IMG/VR virus record: IMGVR_UViG_3300020401_000083
Coordinates: 1-24,731 of that record
Direction: 5' to 3' (one strand)
Origin: a virus
DNA: 24,731 nucleotides
In this document: piece after piece, positions 6,861 to 12,850 of the stretch
Position numbering within the stretch: the first letter of the stretch is position 1
Layout of the letters: each line of letters starts with the position of its first letter
Notes under the pieces: generated by a model
The model's database searches: none
What the model was told of the DNA's origin: nothing
The model's input: the letters and a program-made list of their open reading frames with translations, nothing else
Position numbers and translations under genes: made by a program

Positions 6861-7180
6861 TTATCAGCGAGATCATAGAAGGTGCAGTTGGTATATGGTC
6901 TAAGGGTAAATCAGGACTAGTACGTAAATATAGATGTACGTCAGGCTCTAGAAAAGGACGTATTGTTTCAAGTCCAACAACTTGTAATCAACCAAAAAGA
7001 GTTTCAAGTTCTATTAACATTAGAAAAGCAAAATACAAGTATGGACGTAACATGAACATCAAGTCGCAAAGAACTAAACGTGCTGGTGCATTTAGTAAAA
7101 GACTTGCAAAAATTAACAAACGTAATTCTTTAACAATAAATAGGTACAAGCCTAAGAAAAGAAAAGCGAGAAGAAGATAA
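6857..7180 (+). CDS. lysine/arginine-rich DNA-binding protein, copy 2
   Basis: 107 aa, overlapping the first copy by ATGA. It opens MIISEIIEGAVGIW, again like a capsid-targeting peptide with a possible I-I-E/G cleavage site, and repeats the block LVRKYRCTSGSRKGRIVSS with two Cys (CTSG, TTCNQ). The C-terminal half is basic (YKPKKRKARRR). It differs from copy 1 by more Lys, Ser and Asn and fewer Arg. The tandem arrangement points to gene duplication followed by divergence. Role inferred as DNA binding inside the head. Confidence 0.7.
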   Translation: MIISEIIEGAVGIWSKGKSGLVRKYRCTSGSRKGRIVSSPTTCNQPKRVSSSINIRKAKYKYGRNMNIKSQRTKRAGAFSKRLAKINKRNSLTINRYKPKKRKARRR

Positions 7181-7707
7181 TGAGATTTAATGAGTTCCAA
7201 CTTACTGAAGATGATATACGTTTAAAGATCAAAGAACAGTATCCACATCTTACTGATGAACAGATAGATGAGGCCTTACCTGCAATAGTAGGAGCAGTAG
7301 GTGGTGCAGTGGCACGTGGAGCAATGGCGGCAGGTAGAGTAGGAGCAAAGATGGGTACTCAGGCCGCAAAAGCAATAGGTAAAGGAATGGCCAAAGGTGC
7401 TAAGGCTGTTGGAAGAGCGGCTGGTAATATGGCTAAACAAACTGCTGGAAATGTAAAGAACAAAGTACTAAACAAGATACAACAGAAAGCGGCAGGCCAG
7501 GCAATGAATAAACTATTAAAGCCTGGAACAACTATACCTATGCCAACCAAAGACGGTGAAGAAGACTTTGAAATACAAAAAGCACAAGGCAAAGAGATAA
7601 CACTTAAACCAAAAAAGAATCCAAAGCCAGGCGATCCTATAGCAACCGTACACGATAAAAAAGACTTAGAGCCTATCCTAAAACAAATAGCAACAGGGCA
7701 GATGTAG
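7180..7707 (+). CDS. Ala/Gly/Lys-rich protein with long small-residue helix, candidate internal head protein
   Basis: 175 aa. Residues 1-12 (MRFNEFQLTEDD) resemble the targeting-like motif, with L-T-E/D as possible cleavage site. Residues about 33-85 consist of repeated small residues with regularly spaced Lys/Arg (AVGGAVARGAMAAGRVGAK, GKGMAKGAKAVGRAAG), either an amphipathic DNA-binding helix like histone H1 tails or a glycine-zipper that could insert into membranes. The C-terminal third is acidic to neutral with proline turns. Starts in a TAATG overlap with the preceding basic protein. Function not established. Confidence 0.6.
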   Translation: MRFNEFQLTEDDIRLKIKEQYPHLTDEQIDEALPAIVGAVGGAVARGAMAAGRVGAKMGTQAAKAIGKGMAKGAKAVGRAAGNMAKQTAGNVKNKVLNKIQQKAAGQAMNKLLKPGTTIPMPTKDGEEDFEIQKAQGKEITLKPKKNPKPGDPIATVHDKKDLEPILKQIATGQM

Positions 7708-7708
7708 T

Positions 7709-7915
7709 ATGAAAATAAACGAACTTTTAAAGCATTTCGATATTCATACTAACAATGAAGAAAAAGAACTTCTAAAAAGAATGTCAGAACCAAAACCATT
7801 TTTGTCATATACTGATAGAGAGCAATTCGTAATTGAAGCATTAATACGCAAAGCATTAGTAAGTAAAAGAGTAGACAATGATACAGTTTTGGTAATGGCT
7901 AATGACCCCTTATAG
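7709..7915 (+). CDS. small phage hypothetical protein, MKINE N-terminus
   Basis: 68 aa, helical and charged, beginning MKINELLKHFD like its operon neighbours. It starts two bases after the previous stop and overlaps the next gene by 14 nt. The middle (FLSYTDREQFVIEALIRKAL) suggests a small helix bundle. No family recognised. Confidence 0.6.
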   Translation: MKINELLKHFDIHTNNEEKELLKRMSEPKPFLSYTDREQFVIEALIRKALVSKRVDNDTVLVMANDPL

Positions 7916-8330
7916 TAAAGAACTAATACAAGCATTAAAGGAACTTGTCGACTCACAGATCGACATACCTATTCCCTATGCTAAAGGAAACAGTATTAGA
8001 CTTAAACACATAATCATACGCAAACACAAAAACGGTTACCGAATCTTTGATCTAAACACTAATAAGATAATTGCAACAACTTTCAGCAAAACTGGTGCGG
8101 TTGCAATAGCAAAGTGCATAGTGGAGAAGCAAGACAAAAATATAGGTGAAATACAAAGTTTAGACCAAGATCTTGCAAAATATTACAATGATGCCGTGTT
8201 TTATAAGCATACAATAGAGCATACAAGCGATGAATTACGCAGAGATGCCGCTTTTACACGGTTTGAGATAGCAAATGACAAGGCAATGCAAGTCAAGTAC
8301 TCCATTGAATCTTTCATTTATGATAAATAA
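7902..8330 (+). CDS. conserved T4-like phage hypothetical protein
   Basis: 142 aa. The segment NSIRLKHIIIRKHKNGYRIF followed by TTFSKTGAVAIAKCIVE looks like a conserved phage family I recall from T4-like cyanophages, without assigned role. The second half is helical and charged. It does not carry the MKI-x-E start seen in its neighbours. The late promoter of the next unit lies inside its last codons (8322-8329). Confidence 0.65.
   Translation: MTPYSKELIQALKELVDSQIDIPIPYAKGNSIRLKHIIIRKHKNGYRIFDLNTNKIIATTFSKTGAVAIAKCIVEKQDKNIGEIQSLDQDLAKYYNDAVFYKHTIEHTSDELRRDAAFTRFEIANDKAMQVKYSIESFIYDK
8322..8329 (+). promoter_or_regulatory. late-type promoter GATAAATA
   Basis: GATAAATA overlapping the end of the preceding gene, 26 nt before the ATG at 8356, which has AGGA (8346-8349) as ribosome site. 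Confidence 0.5.
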
Positions 8331-8355
8331 ATATAGTTACAAGTTAGGATGAACA

Positions 8356-9135
8356 ATGAAAATTAGTCAAATATCACAACCTATTACTGCTAAGACGTTG
8401 AACGAGAGTCTGACAAAAAAGTTCGGCGAACGTATTAACCTTGAGGCATTTACATTAGAAAAATTACAAGATACAAGCAATAAGTTAAGAACTAAACTCA
8501 GCGACATTGAAACTAACGAAAGTTTTGATTCAGTTCATACTGACGAGTATCAAAAGAACAAATTATTTTTAGATATTATTAATGCTGAAATTAAAGAAAG
8601 ATCTGAAGCAGGCGAAAATATAGCAACGGCTGAGGCTGAAACTGTAAAAGAAGGCGCTGAAGAAGAAGCAACACTTGTTATGGCCGCAAAGGACATGGTA
8701 GACAGAGTTACAGGTTGGATGGAAGACACAGCAGAAATGCAAACTGAAGCGATGTTAGAAATAGGCGACAAGATTAGAGATGAAATGGGTTCTGAACAAT
8801 CAGAGCAGTTCATCGGTTCAGTGAAACCAGCATTGGAAACTTTATTCACAACATTAGAGCAAACTAGAGACGCACTTACAGGTGGCGTAGCCATTGTAAC
8901 AGGCGAAGGTGCTCCCGCACAAATGGGAGACGAGGCTCCGGCAGAAGAACCAGAAATGGAGCCAACAGTAGATGCTGAAGCAGGCGCAGAGGCAGAGGCT
9001 GGCGCTGAAGATGAATTTGCAACAAGCGAACCTGCAGTCGGTGGGGAAGAAGAAGCAGGCCGAGGTAAACGTGAAAGTATTGAAAGATCACGAAGACTTG
9101 GAAATATTCTGGCCGACTCAAAAAAAAAGTCTTAG
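8356..9135 (+). CDS. conserved acidic T4-like phage protein, 0-frame product of a candidate frameshift pair
   Basis: 259 aa in the 0 frame. N-terminal half: helical, charged (LEKLQDTSNKLRTKLSDIET). Middle: a conserved core (MVDRVTGWMEDTAEMQTEAM, QFIGSVKPALETLFTTLEQT). Then an Ala/Glu-rich low-complexity linker (about 195-240) and a basic end (RESIERSRRLGNILADSKKKS). I recall homologues across T4-like cyanophages, probably virion-associated, function unknown. The reading frame closes immediately after a run of nine A (9120-9128), and an adjacent -1 frame continues with clearly protein-like sequence; see the frameshift feature. The N-terminus MKISQISQPI is only a weak match to the targeting-like motif. 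Confidence 0.75.
   Translation: MKISQISQPITAKTLNESLTKKFGERINLEAFTLEKLQDTSNKLRTKLSDIETNESFDSVHTDEYQKNKLFLDIINAEIKERSEAGENIATAEAETVKEGAEEEATLVMAAKDMVDRVTGWMEDTAEMQTEAMLEIGDKIRDEMGSEQSEQFIGSVKPALETLFTTLEQTRDALTGGVAIVTGEGAPAQMGDEAPAEEPEMEPTVDAEAGAEAEAGAEDEFATSEPAVGGEEEAGRGKRESIERSRRLGNILADSKKKS
9120..9129 (+). other. candidate -1 programmed ribosomal frameshift site (A_AAA_AAG)
   Basis: In the 0 frame the codons are TCA AAA AAA AAG TCT TAG. This contains A_AAA_AAA (9120-9126) and A_AAA_AAG (9123-9129), the latter being the slippery heptamer of E. coli dnaX. The 0-frame stop (9133-9135) follows one codon later. Slipping back one base joins residue 258 to a 98-residue open frame ending at 9425. 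I see no convincing downstream stem or upstream Shine-Dalgarno stimulator. A homopolymer length error (true run of 7 or 10 A) would give the same picture. Confidence 0.6.
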
Positions 9136-9425
9136 AATCATCAACACCTAATCTTATCAGAATTCTCCGTATGCATTCACAAGCAGGCGAAGATAAAATC
9201 TCATGGGACGAATTAAATCAAGAAATGGCAAACTTAGGCTCAGAACAATTTGATGCTGAGACATTCAAACAAGTTTACGATACTGTTCCAGCAATCAAAA
9301 ATTTTGTAGATAGTTTTGACCCTGACGGGGTTACGTTCAAGGGTGGTGCTGATAAAGAAGTACCACCTGAGGACACAGGTACTATCGACCAAATGGCTCA
9401 AAGAGCAACTCAAGCCAATCTATAA
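9129..9425 (+). CDS. -1 frame extension of the 8356 protein
   Basis: Read in the -1 frame from GTC at 9129, this gives VLESSTPNLIRILRMHSQAG followed by a further 78 residues (EDKISWDELNQEMAN..., FVDSFDPDGVTFKGG..., ending RATQANL). The first ATG in the frame is at 9171, but it has no ribosome site, and the protein-like sequence extends upstream of it straight into the A-run, so I treat this as the C-terminal part of a 356-aa fusion rather than a separate gene. The domain is acidic and soluble; no family recognised. Confidence 0.6.
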   Translation, partial: VLESSTPNLIRILRMHSQAGEDKISWDELNQEMANLGSEQFDAETFKQVYDTVPAIKNFVDSFDPDGVTFKGGADKEVPPEDTGTIDQMAQRATQANL

Positions 9426-9426
9426 C

Positions 9427-9455
9427 TTGACATTTTACTATTTTTGTTATATACT
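9427..9455 (+). promoter_or_regulatory. sigma70-type promoter TTGACA-N17-TATACT
   Basis: Perfect -35 (9427-9432), 17-bp spacer and near-perfect -10 (9450-9455). The expected +1 is at 9462, exactly the A of the start codon of the following gene, so the message may be leaderless. Confidence 0.75.
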
Positions 9456-9461
9456 AGTAGA

Positions 9462-10043
9462 ATGGGAAAATTAAACTACACTCACGAAGACGATAACATT
9501 CAAAGCGTCAATAACCAATGGATCATTACATCAAACTATCCTGATTACAAAAAGTTTGAAAAACTATTTGAACAAGATGGTAATGATATTAGTGAGAATA
9601 CAACGACTGCCAATGGTGAACAGATTGATTTGGAAAGCGAAAAGACGCCTAGTAAGTGGGATGATTTAAAAAATGATTATTTGGATTGGGTGTTAAGCAA
9701 AGTCCAATCATTTACTTTACCAATAAACAAATTAAAAGTGATTAGAGCATGGACCATTACATATAATAAGAATGGTTACCAAGGTATTCACGTACACACA
9801 GGTGATATGAATTATAAAACCTTTAGTGTTGTACTACACATGGACGATGTGATAACCACAAAAGAAAACAAATATGACGGAGTTTTGTTTACACTTATGC
9901 CTGAGCCTAATGGTTATCAACATCCAGGACATTATCTAAGTCAAGCAGGTGGTGTCGTTATGTTAGATGGCAGAGTGTGGCATGGAGTATATCCTACTTC
10001 AACACAAAGACGTTCCTTCATAGTAGACTTTGAATACGAATAG
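9462..10043 (+). CDS. 2OG-Fe(II) oxygenase family protein
   Basis: 193 aa from the ATG at 9462; an in-frame ATG at 9444 falls inside the promoter and is rejected. Residues 95-127 (RAWTITYNKNGYQGIHVHTG, then ...SVVLHM) fit the 'W-x(5)-GG-x-Q-x-x-H-x-H' pattern of phage 2OG-Fe(II) oxygenases: His110/His112 with Asp115 near, distal His174 (GRVWHGVYP) and Arg183/184, which would bind 2-oxoglutarate. These enzymes hydroxylate or demethylate proteins, nucleic acids or small molecules; the substrate is unknown. The gene is followed at once by the exonuclease gene, probably in the same early operon. Confidence 0.75.
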   Translation: MGKLNYTHEDDNIQSVNNQWIITSNYPDYKKFEKLFEQDGNDISENTTTANGEQIDLESEKTPSKWDDLKNDYLDWVLSKVQSFTLPINKLKVIRAWTITYNKNGYQGIHVHTGDMNYKTFSVVLHMDDVITTKENKYDGVLFTLMPEPNGYQHPGHYLSQAGGVVMLDGRVWHGVYPTSTQRRSFIVDFEYE

Positions 10044-10052
10044 GAGAATACA

Positions 10053-10733
10053 TTGTCTTTAATCACAAACAAGTACGATTACAAAGAACTTAAACGTCAG
10101 CACATAGATGGTAAAAGATTATATGCTTGTCCAGATGGAAATGCTGTCGCAAGTGTAACAACAATATTAGATGCTACAAAAGATAAAAGTCATTTAATTG
10201 CTTGGCGTAAACGTGTAGGCACAGAAAAAGCAAAAGAAATTACTACAGAAGCGGCAGGCATTGGTACAAGAATGCACAAATATTTAGAGGACTATATTGA
10301 TCTTGGAGAGTTTCCTACTGCTGGATCAAACCCTTATGCCCAACAGGCTCATAAGATGGCTGAAACTGTCCGTGAAAATGCTATTAAAGATATAGATGAA
10401 ATGTGGGGTAGTGAAGTACATTTGTTTCACCCTAAAATATATGCAGGAACCACTGACCTTGTAGGTGTGTACAAAGGCAAGCCTGCAATAATGGACTTTA
10501 AGCAAACAAATAAACCTAAGAAGAAAGAATGGGTTGAGGACTATTACCTACAATTAACGGCCTACGCCCTAGCACACAACGAATTATATGACACTAATAT
10601 ACGTTCTGGACATATTTTTATGTGTAGTAGAGACTTTCAATACCAACAATTCGACCTTTTAGAAGAAGATTTTGCCCAATGGGAATCTAAATGGTGGGAT
10701 AGGGTATATCTGTATTACGACAAGTTCGCATAA
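10053..10733 (+). CDS. PD-(D/E)XK exonuclease (RecB/Cas4-like nuclease fold)
   Basis: 226 aa from a TTG start with AGGAG (10042-10046) overlapping the previous stop; no ATG is suitably placed. Motifs in order: GIGTRMHKYLE (His75), SEVHLFH (Glu121), AGTTDLVG (Asp135), IMDFKQT (Asp148-x-Lys150) and YYLQLTAYAL (Gln167). This is the catalytic set of the RecB-type PD-(D/E)XK nucleases. There is no Cys cluster for an Fe-S centre, so it is not a typical Cas4. Likely roles are host DNA degradation or phage DNA recombination. Conserved in T4-like marine phages. Confidence 0.85.
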   Translation: MSLITNKYDYKELKRQHIDGKRLYACPDGNAVASVTTILDATKDKSHLIAWRKRVGTEKAKEITTEAAGIGTRMHKYLEDYIDLGEFPTAGSNPYAQQAHKMAETVRENAIKDIDEMWGSEVHLFHPKIYAGTTDLVGVYKGKPAIMDFKQTNKPKKKEWVEDYYLQLTAYALAHNELYDTNIRSGHIFMCSRDFQYQQFDLLEEDFAQWESKWWDRVYLYYDKFA

Positions 10734-10736
10734 ATA
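10729..10736 (+). promoter_or_regulatory. late-type promoter CATAAATA for the tail fibre gene
   Basis: CATAAATA overlaps the end of the exonuclease gene, 20 nt before the ATG at 10757; AGGAG (10745-10749) is the ribosome site. It gives the fibre gene late expression apart from the early genes before it. Confidence 0.6.
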
Positions 10737-10756
10737 TATGTATCAGGAGTTATTAA

Positions 10757-12373
10757 ATGGCAGTAGTACAGATATCACGTATTCAAATTAGAAGAGGACA
10801 AAAGAACGTTGGCTCTGGTATCCCTCAACTTGCTGGTGGTGAATTAGGTTGGGCAGTTGATTCCCAAGAACTTTACATTGGTAATGGAGCAGTTTCAGAA
10901 GGAGCACCAGCAGTAGGTAATTCAAAGATCATTACTGAACACGACAACTTATTTGAATTAGCAAGTACATATACATACAAGCAAGGCAGTTCTGTACAAA
11001 CAGGTGCAAGTGCAACCAGTCCTATTACTAGAACATTACAAAAAAGATTAGACGAAACTGTCACTGTACAATCATTTGGTGCTTTAGGAGATGGTACAGA
11101 TCAAACTGCACAATTACAAAGAGCAGTTGATCAACTATATCTAAATACATCTACCAAAGGCACAGTTCCAAGCAGAGTAGTTTTAGAATTACAACCTGGA
11201 ACATACACAATTACAAATACTATTCACATTCCACCTCATGCAACTTTAATAGGTGCAGGAAGTGATAAAACAATTATTCATCAGACTGCTGAATTTCCAA
11301 TATTTAAAACTGTTAACAGTTTAAGTACTCCAGGTAATCCAGCACCAGACTCAGGAAGTTCGTTAGTAAATCAAGCAAGAAAGATTACTTTAAGAGGATT
11401 GACTCTTAAAATAAACACACTAGAAAAAACAGGATTAGATCTTACAACTTGTCGCGAAAGTTTATTTGAAGATATAAACATTGAAGGTCCTTGGATAGCA
11501 ACTAGTGCCACAGTAGCAGATGCAATAGGAATTAAGATGTCCTCTTTATCAAGTATTGTTGGAACTATGCAAAACACATTTAGAAATGTTAAAGTAACAG
11601 GATTTAGTTATGCAGTAAAAAGTGATGATGACTGTAACGACAACCTATTTGATAAGTGTACATTTGAAACAAATGATTATGGTATAGTGTTTGGTAAAGA
11701 TACTGTATTAGGATCGCAAGGACAAGCAACAGGTCCATCAAGAAACAATATTACAAACAGTTTGTTTAGATTTATTAACCAACACGGCTTATGGTATGAG
11801 AACGGACAATTCAACCATAGCACAGGTAACAAGTTTATTGATGTAGGTAACGAAGGTGGTGGCGACACTACTCCTTTCTTTACAATCATTAATACGAGAC
11901 AAGAAGGTAATTCAAGTCTTGACGACTTCTTTGAAAGAAAAAGAAGATTAATGTATGACGCAGGTTATACAAGTATCGCATACAAGAGCGAAACAGAAGG
12001 TGAGATAGACTTAATTGATAATACTACTCATAATCTTAACATTATCCAAACAGGAAGTTATACGACTTTGTTTAGATTGCCAGGTGATGCTTCAAGATCA
12101 TTTGCAATCGAATACACATACAAAAGTTCTGTAGTTGATGCACAACGTACGGGTGTAATCAATCTTGTAATTGATAGTGTAAACAATCTTGTATCCCTTG
12201 ATGATGAGTTTACATATAGCGGAAGTGCTAGTAACCAAACCAATTTGCAGTTTAGAGCAAACTATTTAGACGTAAATGGTGACACAACGGTTGACACAGT
12301 GGCTATTCAGGTGTTAAACTCTACTACAAATGATCAAGGATATCTACATTTTAAAGTCAAATCTAAAACATAG
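10757..12373 (+). CDS. tail fibre/tailspike with pectate-lyase-like beta-helix
   Basis: 538 aa. Residues 8-43 (RIQIRRGQKNVGSGIPQLAG, then GELGWAVDSQELYIGNG) form the short N-terminal repeat domain common in marine T4-like tail fibres. Residues about 104-125 (VQSFGALGDGTDQTAQLQRA) are the classic entry to a Pectate_lyase_3 beta-helix, followed by repeating beta-strand coils to about residue 390 and a C-terminal beta-rich domain. The protein probably recognises or degrades host surface polysaccharide. Such genes vary quickly between related phages, so this is a likely host-range determinant. Catalytic residues cannot be assigned by eye. Confidence 0.8.
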   Translation: MAVVQISRIQIRRGQKNVGSGIPQLAGGELGWAVDSQELYIGNGAVSEGAPAVGNSKIITEHDNLFELASTYTYKQGSSVQTGASATSPITRTLQKRLDETVTVQSFGALGDGTDQTAQLQRAVDQLYLNTSTKGTVPSRVVLELQPGTYTITNTIHIPPHATLIGAGSDKTIIHQTAEFPIFKTVNSLSTPGNPAPDSGSSLVNQARKITLRGLTLKINTLEKTGLDLTTCRESLFEDINIEGPWIATSATVADAIGIKMSSLSSIVGTMQNTFRNVKVTGFSYAVKSDDDCNDNLFDKCTFETNDYGIVFGKDTVLGSQGQATGPSRNNITNSLFRFINQHGLWYENGQFNHSTGNKFIDVGNEGGGDTTPFFTIINTRQEGNSSLDDFFERKRRLMYDAGYTSIAYKSETEGEIDLIDNTTHNLNIIQTGSYTTLFRLPGDASRSFAIEYTYKSSVVDAQRTGVINLVIDSVNNLVSLDDEFTYSGSASNQTNLQFRANYLDVNGDTTVDTVAIQVLNSTTNDQGYLHFKVKSKT

Positions 12374-12381
12374 AAAGTTCA

Positions 12382-12804
12382 ATGTTTGAAAACGACTACG
12401 AGTCTCGGCTACGAGAGTGGCATGAGTTCAGATCAACGTTAGAAAAGTCACAAGATCCGTTAATGGATTGTGTGATGTTGTATAAGAAAGCACCTCGTGT
12501 ATTTAAAAGCGATGTAGATCCCTGGGATCAAAAAACTTGGTTAGACCCATGGCAGTTGGTAGAAAAAAATTTGTACTCTGAGATGTGCATTACTTTAGGA
12601 ATATGTTACAGTCTCCAATTAACTGAACGTTTTTCTGGTAGCAGTTTTGAGATACATAACACAGTAGACACAAAAAGCAAACAAACCTTTTATCTGCTGG
12701 CTGTGGATAACAACATAATAAACCCAATAATTGAGGAAGTATATATAGGACTACCAAAGCATTTTGTTTCACAACGTATTTTCAAGATGCCAGAGGTAAA
12801 CTAA
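12382..12804 (+). CDS. conserved T4-like phage hypothetical protein
   Basis: 140 aa, with YESRLREWHEFRSTLEKSQD at 6-25 and a conserved block of aromatic residues (DPWDQKTWLDPWQLVEKNLY, ILGICYSLQL-like). I recall this family from T4-like cyanophages as a short protein of unknown function. Eight nt separate it from the tail fibre stop and there is no good ribosome site, so it is probably translated by coupling. A late-type promoter for nrdA overlaps its 3' end. Confidence 0.65.
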   Translation: MFENDYESRLREWHEFRSTLEKSQDPLMDCVMLYKKAPRVFKSDVDPWDQKTWLDPWQLVEKNLYSEMCITLGICYSLQLTERFSGSSFEIHNTVDTKSKQTFYLLAVDNNIINPIIEEVYIGLPKHFVSQRIFKMPEVN

Positions 12805-12807
12805 ATA
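12800..12807 (+). promoter_or_regulatory. late-like promoter ACTAAATA upstream of nrdA
   Basis: ACTAAATA 44 nt before the nrdA start, the same core as at 5263-5270. An early promoter for nrdA is not obvious, which is odd for a nucleotide-metabolism gene; the early promoter may lie further upstream (9427). Confidence 0.35.
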
Positions 12808-12850
12808 CTTTTTTGAGGTATTGTAAAAGTATAAAGTAAGGAAGTAATAG

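Noticed and set aside
9111-9135. Hairpin GACT...AGTC around the A-run as a frameshift stimulator
   Set aside because: The stem is only four base pairs and places the slippery bases in the loop; too weak and wrongly placed to be a known stimulator.
9171-9425. Separate gene starting at ATG 9171
   Set aside because: No ribosome site, and coding-like sequence extends in frame upstream to the A-run; better explained as a -1 extension or a sequencing break.
9444-9461. Earlier start (ATG 9444) for the 2OG oxygenase
   Set aside because: It lies between the -35 and -10 boxes of a near-perfect promoter and has no ribosome site.
10053-10733. Cas4 identity for the exonuclease
   Set aside because: The nuclease motifs fit the RecB/Cas4 fold, but the C-terminal Cys cluster of Cas4 is absent and no CRISPR genes are nearby.
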